From Strongylocentrotus droebachiensis (lineage: Eukaryota > Echinodermata > Echinoidea > Camarodonta > Strongylocentrotidae), in assembly GCA_035222895.1 (NCBI GenBank), contig JAVYIG010009866.1, forward strand, positions 1 through 64,000: a stretch of 64,000 nt of DNA. The letters are read 5' to 3'. The position numbers and the translations under genes were made by a program. Below the pieces are notes generated by a model that did no database searches, had not been told where the DNA came from, and worked only from the letters and a program-made list of their open reading frames with translations. Of this stretch, positions 1 to 11,654 are shown in pieces; position 1 is the stretch's first letter, and every line of letters starts with the position of its first letter.

Positions 1-390
1 ATTTATTTGTTGAAAGTTGTAACAAATTAAAAACTATTATTTCCTTTTCAGCAAATTATACTTAGGATATAAAACTTCTCCCTTTTTATGTTTATAATTA
101 TGATTAGAAAGTAAGAGGAGAATTGTAAGGCACGTGGTTATGATCAAGATGAGTTTCAGATTTAGCATGATCATAATATTATTCAAGTGAAGGGACACTA
201 TTTTTTATTTCTATTTTGCTTTTCAGTTATATAGTATTATCGCTCTTCTATTTATTTCCGCTTATAATACTATATATTATCTCAATCAGCTCGCATCCTT
301 TTCCTCTCTTCTCTAAATCTGTCTTTGCTTCTTGTTCTTACTTCTTTTCCTTCCATGTACTTTTATCTTTTCCTTTTCCCTTCTTTCCCC

Positions 391-421
<31 letters not shown>

Positions 422-442
422 ACACACACACACACACACACA
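391..442. repeat. (CT)n-(CA)n compound microsatellite
   Basis: A pure CT tract passes directly into a pure CA tract. It is seen directly in the sequence. Confidence 0.95.
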
Positions 443-810
443 AGTAAACACACGCACCATCGTTCTCTTTCTTCCATGTGTATCTTTCCTTTTATTTGTC
501 ATTCTTTTCTTTTCTGCTTATTTCTTCAGTTCCTTGTTCCTTTCCATTTCAACTTGAACCAAGAATACATATTTTGCTTTCGGTACTAATACATATTCAG
601 GTAGTAATTGCTAGAATATTTTCAGCTCTGTACGTGCTTGCGCCATAGTACAATACGCTCTATTGCACACAAAAATACCCTCAAGGATTTCCGATTGTGC
701 AATCGATGAGTTGTACAATCAAAATAACCACAAAAAAAAAAAAAAATGCGGGAACGGCTGCGATGCACTATATGCATACAGCATTCGGTACATGTGACTC
801 TTTGTTTGTA

Positions 811-926
811 TGTCTGTGTGTACTGGTGTGTGTGCGTGTGTGTATGTGTGTATGCGTGAGCTTGGATGTGTGAATGATGGTGATGTATGTATGTTTAAAG
901 AGTGGGGGGGGGGGAGGGGGGAGGGG
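811..926. repeat. TG-rich tract followed by poly-G run
   Basis: Irregular TG/TGCG repeats at 811-858 are followed by an interrupted G run at 904-926. Confidence 0.85.
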
Positions 927-1481
927 CTGGGAGAAAAGACGAACATTTTCTCTCAAGTATACTATTTTTTGATAATTATATATAAAAATGTTTTCTAAAC
1001 AGTTTATGAAAATGTACTTTTATTAACAAATTATATGTGGGAAGGACAATCAAATTTCCCATTTCTTATTAAGATTTCTATGAAATCTGAAAGCTATTTC
1101 ATTCAAGGATAGGTGGTGGAAAGCGGTTGGCATTATGAAAAAGATAATCTTAAAGGGATAGGCCTAGTTCTCTTTTAAGACCGCATATGCCTTCAAAGTG
1201 CATGGTTATTGCTCTTATTCTTATTTATGACATTTCAATTGTCTTTTTAGAACCTAAAATTGCTATGAAGGTAGTTTTTAGACCCCAAAATGTGTGAATT
1301 TAGATTGTAGGATTTTACCAATTCAGCTCTACTCTAAAAAATACGGTGACAGTTAATTAATTAATTAATTAATAATAACAATACACGGGCCTGCTGGTTG
1401 TGCGTATTGTAACCAACACGAAAACGCCAACAATAAAGCTATTATGGCACGCCACTATGGCACGCCACAGCCGTCATAATT

Positions 1482-1732
1482 GGTCGAGTTTACAAAAAAG
1501 CAGTCGAGTTTACAAAAAAGCAGTCGAGTTTACAAAAAAGCAGTCGAGTTTACAAAAAAGCAATCGAGTTTACAAAAAAGCAGTCGAGTTTACCAATAAA
1601 CAGTCGAGAAAAAAAAAGAGGTCGAGTTTACAAAAAAAGCAGTCGAGAGAACAAAAAAAGCAGTCGAGAAACGAAAAAGCAGTCGAGAATTAAAAAAAAA
1701 ACTGTCGAGATAAACAACAAAAAACAGTCGAC
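1482..1732 (+). repeat. 20-bp minisatellite, left arm
   Basis: Tandem copies of GTCGAGTTTACAAAAAAGCA begin near perfect (about 1482-1600) and become degenerate towards 1732. They are preceded at 1441-1481 by a GGCACGCCACAGCCGTCATAATTG-like flank, whose inverse closes each module of the right arm. Confidence 0.9.
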
Positions 1733-1897
1733 AATAAAAATTTAATTTAATTTAATTTAATTATTAAAAAAAGCATAGGGCTACTAGGTCTAGGCCTAGA
1801 TCTATTTTCTTAATACTAAATCAGAGTCGGTATTCAACACGAGAAGAGGGTTGTACCCATAGAGATATGTAGTATATAGCTCTATGGTTGTACCCCA

Positions 1898-2490
1898 CAG
1901 GGGCGGATCTAGCTTTTTGCTAAGGGGGGGGGGGTTTGACCAAAATAATGACGATGCGGAGCATCGTCCACGAGCCGCGAAGTGGCGAGCCGATTTTTTT
2001 TTGTGGGTGTTTATTTGAACCCCGTAAGTGATGTTTTCCTGGCATCTATTAACACAATGGAGACCATAAAAAGCAGTGCATGATAACGTCTTTTTAAATC
2101 AAGTAACAGTTAAATAAAATAATGACGATGCGGAGTTTGGGGTGTTTATTTGAACCCCGTAAGTGATGTTTTCCTGGCATCTATTAACACAATGGAGACC
2201 ATAAAAAGCAGTGCATGATAACGTCTTTTTAAATCAAGTAACAGTTAAATACACAGTTATATCCAGAGTTATCATGTGTTTGGTTAAGTTACCAGATGAG
2301 TTGAATATCTTCTCACAATATTTGCACTTGAAAGGGTTTCTCTCCAGGCGTGCGTTCTTTTTTCTTTCTTTTTTTTCTTTTTTTTCTCTTTTTTTTCCCT
2401 TTTTTTTTTTTTTTTTTTTTTTTTTTGGGCCGCCCAAGGGGGGGGGGGGGTTTGAAACCCCCTAACCCCCCCCGTAGATCCGCGCCTGCC
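1898..2490. mobile_element. Poly-G bounded nested insertion with internal direct duplication
   Basis: The segment starts with GGGGCGGATCTAGC plus a G run and ends with a poly-T/poly-G tract and TAGATCCGCGCCTG, so the termini are roughly inverted. A block of about 108 bp (from about 2003 and again from about 2139 to 2250) is duplicated almost exactly. The coding frames inside are low-complexity K/E runs and are not genes. Confidence 0.5.
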
Positions 2491-2494
2491 CCAC

Positions 2495-2590
2495 CCCGAG
2501 AAGAGGGTCATTTTTCATAATGCGGAATGAGGGGTCGCTTTTCATAATTATACCAGAATTAATGAGGGTCGCTATTCATAAACATGAAAG
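2495..2590. repeat. Short repeats of GAGGGTCGCTATTCATAA type, inverted to 3765-3875
   Basis: Several imperfect copies of a motif of about 30 bp ending in TTCATAA occur here. The reverse-complement motif TTATGAATAGCGACCCTC is repeated at 3765-3875, so the pair forms another set of inverted arms inside the fold-back element. Confidence 0.65.
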
Positions 2591-3539
2591 ATAGCCTACA
2601 AACAGAATGATAATAAGAATGGGACATACGGTAGCCATGGGGGACAAAGGCCCTGAATATTTGTTGAAAACATTTATTGAAAACATATACATTTCAGAAC
2701 AAATAAAGAAAAAAGGCGTGGCAATAATATTCGCAACCCGTCACCCCGAGCCCCATCCAGCCCCCCCGCCCCTCCCACTATCAGTCCGACCACGCTGCGA
2801 CATTCGGCCCATCCTCAATGCAGTATAAATACATATTCCCGAGAATTTTAGTCAAAGTAGTTCAAAGACTATAGCCCTGTGTGTGCCAACAAGCAAAGCG
2901 AGCGAGGAAAAAATGTGAGATTTGTGAGGTCGCAGTGCGAAAAATTACATCTTATAAAGAGGATAAACTCTATCCTGATGGAGTTATAAGCACATTTTCA
3001 TATCGGAAGTCTGAAAAAGACCTTTGATAAGTAGTTATAAATCTATCAGATTTTGATAGGGGCATTTATAAGTTAAAAAGGGCAATTATGAGACTGGAAA
3101 ATGGACAGTTATTGCGAAGGAAAATGGAAACTTGTCGAAGGAAAAGGTGTTGGTGTCAAAATAAAAGGGGGCACTTATCAGAGGTGGAAATTATACAAAT
3201 TTATAGGGCACTTGTCAAAGTTAAATGGAAAAATGGACACTTCTTACAAACTAAAAGGGGCACTTTTCCTATGTAAAAAGGCCCCTCTCTGCACCCACCC
3301 CCCCCCAAAGGAGCCCCACCTCTGAGCTGAGGTGGTTTTGCTTGTAAAATATCTCGTCTCGTCACCAAAGTAAATTTTCCGTAATTTTTACTCTCTTGTG
3401 GGGGGGGGGGGGGGGGGAGGGGCTTTTCATGCTTTTAATAAAAAGTTAGTATATGAATAATAATTAATAAATACGAAATAAAAAAAACAAACTATTCGAG
3501 CTCCCATGGCTACGCCACAGCCGTAGGGGTGTCCCCCGT

Positions 3540-3770
3540 TGAATATTTCCCCTTACTTATTATCATTTTGTTTTCTTATGTATTGTTTATGAATAGCCAC
3601 CCTCATTCTTTTGCATGTATTTGTTCCTTATTTCATATATTTCTTGTAATTATGTATTTTCTTGAATATTACTGTAACGCCAGTGGAAACCAAATTTCTA
3701 TGTAACTTGTTTGCAAAGACCAAATAAAATATCTTTTATCTTGTATCTTGTATCTTGTATTATGAATAGC
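3540..3770 (+). mobile_element. LINE-like 3' tail ending in (TATCTTG)n
   Basis: The segment contains a GCCAGTGGAAACCAAATTT-like stretch, then AATAAAATATCTTTTATCTTG and three copies of TATCTTG. Such a tail with a short terminal microsatellite is typical of CR1/RTE-type non-LTR retrotransposons (family knowledge). No reverse transcriptase is present upstream, so it is at most a 5'-truncated copy. Confidence 0.4.
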
Positions 3771-3936
3771 GACCCTCTTCTCGTATTATTCAAATAGCGA
3801 CCCTCAATCTGCATTATGAATAATGACCCTCATCTCGTATTATGAATAGCGACCCTCTTACCGTTTTATGGATAGCAGTATATAGCAGGTATGAGAAGTT
3901 CCACGTTACCCCATATAAACTCCCCCCCTTTTTTTT

Positions 3937-4826
3937 TCTCGGCTGCTTTTTTTTTCGGTTGCTTTTTTTTCTTTCTCGGTTTCTTTTTTTTTTCTCGGCT
4001 GCTTTTTTGTAATGTTTTTCTCGACCTCTTTTTTTTTTCTCGACTGCTATTTTTTGTAAACTCGACCTCTTTTCTTTTTTTGTTCGACTGCTTATTCGTC
4101 AACTCGACTGCTTTTTTGTAAACTCGACTGCTTTTTTGTAAACTCGACTGCTTTTTTGTAAACTCGACCAATTGTGACGGCTGTGGCGTGCCATAGTAAG
4201 ACGGCAACAACTTATTTGCTGACGTCAACAAACTTTCTTCTTTTTTTTAATTCTCGACTGCTTTTTTTTTTTCTCGACTGCTTTCTTTTTGTCAACTCGA
4301 CTGCTTTTTTGTAAACTCGACTGCTTTTTTTTAAACTCGACTGCTTTTTTGTAAACTCGACTGCTTTTTTGTAAACTCGACTGCTTTTTTGTAAACTCGA
4401 CCAATTATGACGGCTGTGGCGTGCCATAGTAAGACGGCAACAACTTATTTGCTGACGTCAACAAACTTTCTTTTTTTTGTTTATTCTCGACGGCTTTTTT
4501 TTTTTTTTTCATCATTCTCGACGGTGTTTTTTTTTAATTCTCGACTGCTTTTTGTTCTTTTCTCGACGTCTTTTTTGAGTTCTCGACTGCTTTTTTTTTT
4601 TTAATTCTCGACTGCTTTTTTTTTTTTGTCGACTGCTTTTTTTTTTCTTTCTCGCGACTGCTTTTTTTTTTTTCTCGACTACTTTTTTTGTAAACTCGAC
4701 TGCTTTTTTGTAAACTCGACTGCTTTTTTGTAAACTCGACTGCTTTTTTGTAAACTCGTTTGCTTTTTTGTAAACTCGACTGCTTTTTTGTAAACTCGAC
4801 CAATTATGACGGCTGTGGCGTGCCAT
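3937..4826 (-). repeat. 20-bp minisatellite, right arm, three modules
   Basis: The same unit as at 1482-1732 occurs in reverse orientation (TGCTTTTTTGTAAACTCGAC). Three modules each end in a conserved spacer containing GACGGCTGTGGCGTGCCATA (4163-4233, 4395-4471 and 4794-4826). Within each module the unit decays from perfect copies near the spacer to poly-T/CTCGAC fragments away from it. Confidence 0.9.
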
Positions 4827-5289
4827 AAGGCGCCACCCAAATTTTAACTCCGCGCTAAAACTTCAGCGGCGACCGAGCGCTGCCCTAAAAACGAGCGGTG
4901 CCTGGCGGCCGGCTCTCGGTGGCCGGCCAGCCGCCGGGCAGAATTGGTTAAAAACTCGCCGCTCGCCCGCCGAGCAGGCTACTTTTGGGTAATGTGACCA
5001 AAGCAATAAGCCAATATTGGGATTGGCGGTATTCGTATAAGGCGCTATAATTATCTCGTTTGACAACGGCTTGTTCAAAATTTATCGATTTTGTGGGGCG
5101 CCACAAATGTTAGAAATGGTTATATTTATGAATATTTCAACCGTCTCTGAGCCAATTTTTATCAAACAAGATGATTTTGTCATTTAAATTGTATATTCTT
5201 TCATATTTGTCATTCGGTTTTTCATTATCTCACACAAAAAATAATTTTGTGTAGCACCCTCTACAAACATAACTCAACTATCACTTTAA

Positions 5290-5766
5290 GCATAAAAATA
5301 AGCTTTAGTTTTTGTTTTCTCTAAATTATTATATGACCCTTTTGGTTGTTGTAAAGGGGAGGGGGGGGGGGGGAGGTGCGTGGGAGTGTATGATGTTTAA
5401 ACGATTTCCTAAGCTGGAGGCACATGTATATTTATTATATCAACTATTTTTCAAAGCCCGGATAGTAAGCTTGGTGGGTTTCACAAAGAAGTGGGCGGGC
5501 CGGGTTTGCCCCCAATATAGCCGCAGAAGGCCTACATGTCCACAGTTCCGCTAGAATAGAAGGGAATTCCCCACATCATTCGTCATCGTGTCATACTTAG
5601 CTTCACTTTTTTAAATCGATTTTCTGTAACTTCATTCATTTGTTTCTAGGATTTTATCTGTTTTCGCCTATGCATACGGAGCACTTTCCCATGGCAATAT
5701 CCATTATTGAAGCCCATTCCCCCCTATATAAGAGAATACCTAAAAATGTTTTTACTTTTCCCCGCC
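5290..5766. other. Non-coding interval
   Basis: No gene is seen. The stretch includes a poly-G run at 5355-5375. Confidence 0.6.
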
Positions 5767-6071
5767 TAATGGGGAAGTCCACCCTGATATTATGTTGGGC
5801 TAGATAAAAGCAGAAAAAGGAGAGAAACTCGTCAGTGTAAGTTTGAGCAAAAACGGATTACAAATTAAAAAGTTATGAATTTTTGAAGTTGCTATATCAA
5901 TCAAACACAAATGGGCAATTCAGGGAGGTACTTTGCGAGCTCCCATCCCATTTGCCCTGTACTTAAAGCTTCAAAAAATTATATTTTCCCTTAATTTTTT
6001 TCCTTCAATCATACATTCACCCTAAATATATATAAAACCAACTTAATATCGGGGTAGACTACCCCTTTAAG
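5767..6071. mobile_element. MITE with GGGG(A/T)AGTCYACCC inverted ends
   Basis: The left end GGGGAAGTCCACCCTGATATTA-like and the right end TAATATCGGGGTAGACTACCCC are near-perfect inverted repeats around about 300 bp without coding potential. TTAA adjoins the right end. Confidence 0.65.
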
Positions 6072-7069
6072 GGATTTTTTTTTCCTACAGCAAGGCTCTG
6101 TGCCCGCCTGCAAAAGAGCCTGAATCCGTCACTGACATGCATATATTGCAATAATTAAATCTCCTATAGCTGATAAATAAAGTGATTTCCTTAAAAACAC
6201 TATCAGCTACACGCAGTGTAAAGACGAGAGTTTGGTTCATGCATGATACTTATCTGGAAACATAGACCAGATTCTGGTCGTTTCACATATATTTTACCTT
6301 TGAGTGCGTGTGCGTGCTCACCCCACGAATTCACCATTCCCCACGAATTTACCTACCCGAAATTCGGCACGTAATTCTGTTGTACATGATAATATTGCTC
6401 GTGTGTGATCGGGCAAGCAGGATAACTAAGAAAAAAGAACAGTCCCAGACAGTGGACTATAACTTTAAACATGGAACTTTTCCCCCTTTTTAATTTTTTC
6501 TATAGCGTGAGTGATGTGAGTGATGGCCAGCCTACCAAAACAATGCAACTGTGTTTGCTGCCCTCTCGATGCATTTGATCATGTTCGCTACTTTTCGGTT
6601 TGTGTTTGTGCTTATCCGTAAACGAAACAAATCTGGTCAAAAATGTTGCTCGCTTGCTTCGCTTGCTCGTTGATAACCTTGGATGCATTGAATACCACTT
6701 TAACTAATGAAACTACAATAACGGGGATACAACATTATCTAAACGAAAATAGCGAAATTAATATTAATATTAATAATAACTAGGTCTTATTTATCTAGGG
6801 TAGCTATTACAGTAATAATAGTGCTCATCCTGCGGGCCCTACCATAATTATTACCCCAGCAATTGCCAGGTACCCATTTAGACATGGGAGGAAGGAAGCA
6901 AAATGTGCATTGATTTCTCGCCACAGGACGTGAGTGACAGGCTTGGATTCGAACCTCAACCCGCCCCTCGATTATTCACGCACTTCCCTCCCCAAATTTG
7001 AGGATTTGCAGGCTCCTCGCTGCTCGAATTCGAGGTTGTGGTTGCCCACATATCAGAACCTTAAACATA
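6072..7069. other. Non-coding interval with possible SINE fragment
   Basis: At about 6841-6960 there is a GGTACCCATTTAGACATGGG-like block and a B-box-like GATTCGAACC, which suggests a tRNA-type SINE remnant. Nothing else is recognised. Confidence 0.35.
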
Positions 7070-7230
7070 TGGGGGAGGGGGGGGGGGGGGGGGGGGCAGC
7101 CAGGCGCGCCGGAAGCAGTTTGGGATTGGGGGGGGGGGCAAACTTTCCAGGGGGCTCACATTCCAGGGGCAGTGACGTAATGAGAAAAAAAAGTTCGGAA
7201 GGGGGGGGGGGGGGCAGACGAAAAATCTGC
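7070..7230. repeat. Poly-G tracts
   Basis: Several interrupted G runs (about 7072-7097, 7127-7138 and 7200-7214). The glycine-rich and proline-rich frames here are artefacts of these tracts. Confidence 0.85.
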
Positions 7231-7324
7231 ATCACCACCAGTCCTTACACGTTACATGCAGGTCCCGCGGAACGTTTTTCAAAGTGGAGTATTATCGATC
7301 AAGTAGAGCGTAAATAATTGGCGT

Positions 7325-8277
7325 GGGGTCCAGGACATGAGCCTCGGCAGGGGGTCAAGGGGCTGAGCCCCCGGAAGCTTAGGGGTTTTAGGTATTTAAT
7401 CACGGTTAGATGAGCATCCAGGGGCCCTCTGTAAGGAAATTGACGTGTTCAAGGGGGGGGGGAGAGCCCCGGAAGCTCAGGGGTTTAAGGTATTTAATTA
7501 AGGTCAGATGAGCATCCAGGGGCCGTCTCAGGGCCCTTGGTGGGGGTTCTAGGGGGCAGAGCTTCCGGAAGCTCAGGGGTTTTAGGTATTTAATTACGGT
7601 CAGATGAGCATCCAGGGGCCCGCCTTAGAGCCCTTGGTGGGGTTCTAGGGGGCAGAGCTTCCAGGAGCTCAGGGGTTATAGGTATTTAATTACAGTCAGA
7701 TGAGCACCCAGGGGCTCGCCCTAGGGCCCTTGGTGGGGTCCAGGGGGCAGAGCCCCCGGAAGCTCAGGGATTTTAGGTATTTAATTACGGTCAGATTAGC
7801 ATCCAGGGGCCCGCCTTAGAGCCCTTGGTGGGGTTCTAGGGGGAAGAGCCCCTGGAAGCTCGGGGGTTTTAGGTATTTAATTACGGTCAGATGAGCATCC
7901 AGGGGCCCGCCTTAGAGCCCTTGGTGGGGTTCTAGGGGGCAGAGCTCCAGGAGCTCAGGGGTTATAGGTATTTAATTACGGTCAGATGAGCATCCAGGGG
8001 CTCACCCTAGGGCCCTTGGTGGGGTCCAGGGGGCAGAGCCCCCCGGAAGCTCACGGGTTTTAGGTATTTAATTACGGTCAGATGAAGCATCCAGGGGCCC
8101 GCCTTAGAGCCCTTGTTAGGGTCCAGGGGGCAGAGCCCCTGGAAGCTCGGGGGTTTTAGGTATTTAATTACGGTCAGATGAGCATCCAGGGGCCCGCCTT
8201 AGGTCCTTGGTGGGGTTCGCGGGCGGAGCCTCCGTAAGCTCTGGGGTTTCAAGCATTTAATTACGGTCAGATGAGCA
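7325..8277. repeat. Tandem array of about ten units of about 95 bp
   Basis: Each unit contains GGTATTTAATTACGGTCAGA followed by TGAGCATCCAGGGGCCC and a GGGGCAGAGCCCCCGGAAGCT block. Anchors lie at about 7391, 7489, 7587, 7680, 7775, 7870, 7967, 8064, 8158 and 8249, so the period is 93-98 bp. No long open frame is conserved between units. Confidence 0.9.
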
Positions 8278-8906
8278 TTTTTTATACCTTATTTGTGACA
8301 TTGGTAGGTCCCTTATTTTTTTTCTCCGTCTTTCTTTCTTTTTCTCTTTAACATACTTTTTCAAAAAGGAAGGCAGGGGGGGGGGGTGGGGGGGGGGGGG
8401 GCTCGAGCCCAGCCACTTTGCAGAGAATGACATAAAGGCTTCTAAATAAGCGTATTTCGCCTGACTGTAATTTGGGAATTTCTTATTTCCAACAAAACGC
8501 ATAAAAAGGTATGACTTACAAAAAAAATGGAGACAAAATGCGTGAAAATCATGTCACAACATCAACATTTGTAAATCACTTGTTTCGAATAAGAAATACA
8601 TCACCCCCCCCATCAGTACGCCAGCGTTAGGGGCCTCATGTCTTCTCACCCCTATAACAAAAAAAAAACGGACACGCTTTCCCATTCTCCGCACAATATG
8701 TCCACGATATGCGCGTATCGCTATTATAGAGACCTCCATTGATAAATACCGTATAGGTGGCATGCGCAATGTCTATGAAATTTAATTCCTGTGAACTTCC
8801 CCTGTTTCTTTGAATGGAATTGTATATGTGATTTAATTCAGGTTTTTATTATTGTTACGTTTTCTTTTTGAATAAAAATACAAACCGTGTTTACCTCCTT
8901 TACTGT
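8278..8906. other. Non-coding interval with poly-G run
   Basis: A G run lies at 8377-8401. No gene is recognised. Confidence 0.6.
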
Positions 8907-9052
8907 GTTTTTTTTTTTTTTGGAGGGGGGGGGGGGGGGGGCTTTTAGGGAGGGCAAAAATGGCGTTTTACCCCCCCCCCCCCACTTTTTTGACTTTTAC
9001 TGGGGGGCAACTGCCCCCCCCCCCTGCCCACCCCACTTCCGGCGCCTATGGG
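8907..9052. mobile_element. Poly-T/G to poly-C element end
   Basis: The stretch runs from a T/G run to a C-rich end with CCACTTCCGGCGCCTATG. Similar poly-C plus GCGCCTG-type termini recur at 2460-2490, 55900-55925, 58130-58150 and 58500-58530, so this looks like a family of interspersed elements. Confidence 0.4.
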
Positions 9053-10506
9053 GGCAGCCCACTATAGCCCCCCCCTCTCGCCTCATACGCTTTTATGTGT
9101 CCGATTACCATTTCCTGGTGACTATGGACCAGGGCAATGATGGAAACCCTACCTCTAGATTGTAAAGCAATGCGTAAACACAAGTATTCAAACCACTTCA
9201 CCAAATCTGATTATCATTCTTTTAAAAAAGGTCTATTAGTTTTTCAATCGGTTTAACCAAGGCATTCCAGGCAAATTAGTGATTTAGTAGGATGTCATCG
9301 CTTCATGAGGATGGGTATTCTAAAGAAACAATACCCTAAACCATTTTAGTGATACAATGCCAGCATATTTAATTTCAATTATAGTCACTTCAATTATATG
9401 TTCGGTTGATTAAAAAAAAAACATTTCGGATTCGTCACGAGGAAAAGAAAAATCAACTCAAGTGACGAGTTAACTTGACGTTTATAGCTCATGATCTAGG
9501 ATGCTATTTTAATGGTACTATAGTAGGCCTGACGACAAGGCTTAGTAATATACGTTGTAAAGATATCTCATTAGGCTTATTTGTGTTCCAACCATAGTTT
9601 CCAACTATCATTTTTGCGTTCATGTCGACATGTTGTTGATACTCTTAACCCAAACAAACTTGAATCTTGGAACAGACAGAGAATAATATGTTTAAAATAT
9701 ATTTAATTTGCGTCATTAAAATAATTTTATCAAATATCAATCATCTGATATCTGAAAGTCAACATGGTCAACGAATCATGAACAACACTTATCGTATTAT
9801 TGTTTGCTTTCAGCACAAAGCTCAATATATCGCTAACATAATATTAAGATATACGATATAGTGATTAACGTTACACGCGATGAAACGTTTTTAAAAACCT
9901 AACCATTTGTTTGTATAATCATAATGACCTCTTACCTACACTCCCTCAGACACGTTTTTAAATCAAACATAATTCCTTGGCATTTGTCCAAAATTATCAC
10001 GCATTGCTTCTCGAACAGTCATAATAAATTCGGGGACTCAATATCAAAACGCACCTGGAAAATAGTTTTGATAATATTTAGACAGTAATGATATCTTTAA
10101 GGCTAATAGATATCAAGATGATACTCAAAAGGAAACTACAGTTTCTTAATATCGTATACTAATAATAATAATTAAGTATAGAGCGCAGGAGAACTATCCA
10201 ACATCAAGTATATAATCTACTGCGCTACAAGAGCTCCTGCCATGCTTATATTTACAGTATTGTATATGGTGTATTATCATCGTCATTATTACATTACATG
10301 CTGTTTGTTAAACGAAATAGAAAATAAAACTACCTTCGTCTCTCTTTCTGGTTTTGCCATCACCCAACCCACCATCGAAGCTAACCATAATAAAATTTAT
10401 TATATTCCACATAGTATTATCTTGCTCTAAGATTGGTCAAAAGTAAATCACGTAATGAAAGATAGTTCGCCCATTATTGATGGGAGAAGCAAAAAGTTCG
10501 TTACAC
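9053..10506. other. AT-rich non-coding interval
   Basis: No gene, RNA or repeat could be supported here. Confidence 0.6.
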
Positions 10507-10603
10507 TGTGTAGATACTACTACTATCTACACAGTGCAACGCACCTTTCACTGAAGAAAGAGGTACTATCTACACAGGGCAACGCACTTTCACTGAAGAT
10601 TAT
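10507..10603. repeat. Short palindrome and imperfect duplication
   Basis: A hairpin of CACTGTGTAGATA with its complement lies at 10507-10538. A block of about 35 bp (CTATCTACACAG...TTTCACTGAAGA) is repeated at about 10528 and 10566. Confidence 0.7.
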
Positions 10604-10783
10604 CCAAAAGCGCACTAAAACAGGCGTAATTAAGCGCGCATTACCATTGCGCGCACCGCACCCTCCAGGGGTTGGGTTAAACTTAACCTTTTTTGGTGTG
10701 AATTTTGGCCTAGGTGTCTTTCATGATAATGCATACACGTCCTTTTCTTTTTGTAGTTAAATCGTTTTAGATGTGGAATATAA

Positions 10784-10949
10784 AGCAAATAATCACCTTT
10801 TCGTTCAGGCGATGGCAAACTATCACTTCCTCGTCGATCAGAATGTATACGCTATCTTTCCTCAGCTTCGCTTTGGAAAGATAGCTACATCCAGATCGCC
10901 TCGGAAGGGATAGTTTGTCCCATCACCTTCACCAACGGTAATTATTTGC
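10784..10949. repeat. Inverted repeat with arms of about 76 bp
   Basis: The left arm 10784-10860 and right arm 10874-10949 are imperfect reverse complements around a 13-nt loop. Ends GCAAATAAT/ATTATTTGC pair, as do GCTATCTTTC/GAAAGATAGC next to the loop. It is probably a MITE-type element. Confidence 0.65.
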
Positions 10950-11654
10950 TTAATATCTTACAAGCTGGGTAAGTATTTCTTTCACAGCAGAACCGATCAG
11001 ATAGGGAATCCCGCTCAAATATAATGTTATTGCTGTTTTCAGGGTAGCTTTACTTATTTTCATATTAATGCTTTCAAAAATAGAAACATTAACCAAAGTA
11101 CCTGGTAATCATATCAAATTAGTCAATTAAGAGAGCATGAATAGATTGAAGAAAAATATCAAGAGGAAAGAAAACACACGCATTTAAAAAAAATTCTTAT
11201 GGAGACTATTATAGACCATACATCTTTAATTGATCAGTATATCATCGAGGCCAGTCTTGAGATCAGTATGCCAGTAAACGATTGCATTAATAATTAAATG
11301 TGTACCGCTCTACTTTTGATAACCTTCATATTTCGCCTGTTACACCCAAGGATGAGGGAGGGGGGGGGGGGGGGCATGCAGGGCGGCTTGGTGTAAGACA
11401 ATCCTTGGTCTCCCTCCCCAATAATATTGACCCCACGCCTCTCATCATTTGGACCTCTTTCATTACTATTCCCCTCAAGTTATAGCCCGTTGTCAATGTA
11501 ACTCAACTGCAATCGATTGCTTTAGACAGCCCAACCCATTTAAAACAATCCAAGTATACTCGTAGACGGACAACCACCCCCTCATAATATCATAAGTAGG
11601 CCCCATAATCAACTACCTTTTAAGATTCCTTACTATAGAGAAGGGGTCTCAAAA
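10950..11654. other. Non-coding interval
   Basis: Nothing is recognised apart from a poly-G run at 11358-11375. Confidence 0.6.

Larger units (their letters stand above)
1..1149. other. AT-rich non-coding DNA with simple repeats
   Basis: No gene is visible. The stretch holds a CT/CA microsatellite (391-442), a TG-rich tract (811-858) and a poly-G run (904-926). The open frames here are products of these low-complexity tracts. Confidence 0.7.
1154..5285 (+). mobile_element. TTAA-flanked fold-back (TU-like) element with inverted minisatellite arms
   Basis: TTAA occurs at 1150-1153 and 5286-5289. The inward ends are AGGGATAG and the reverse complement of CTATCACT, so short inverted termini are present. 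The outer parts (1154-1440 and about 5031-5285) match, in reverse, the two halves of a compact copy at 26190-26640. Between them lie 3.6 kb that the compact copy lacks: a 20-bp minisatellite in one orientation at 1482-1732 and in the opposite orientation at 3937-4826, plus nested insertions. Long inverted arms of short tandem repeats are the hallmark of fold-back transposons, including sea urchin TU elements (known class; assignment is inference). TTAA targets also fit piggyBac-like mobilisation. No transposase is visible. Confidence 0.6.

Noticed and set aside
1400-4826. Lys/Ser/Arg-rich open frames over the minisatellite
   Set aside because: The frames follow the 20-bp repeat unit, shift from module to module and carry no domain.
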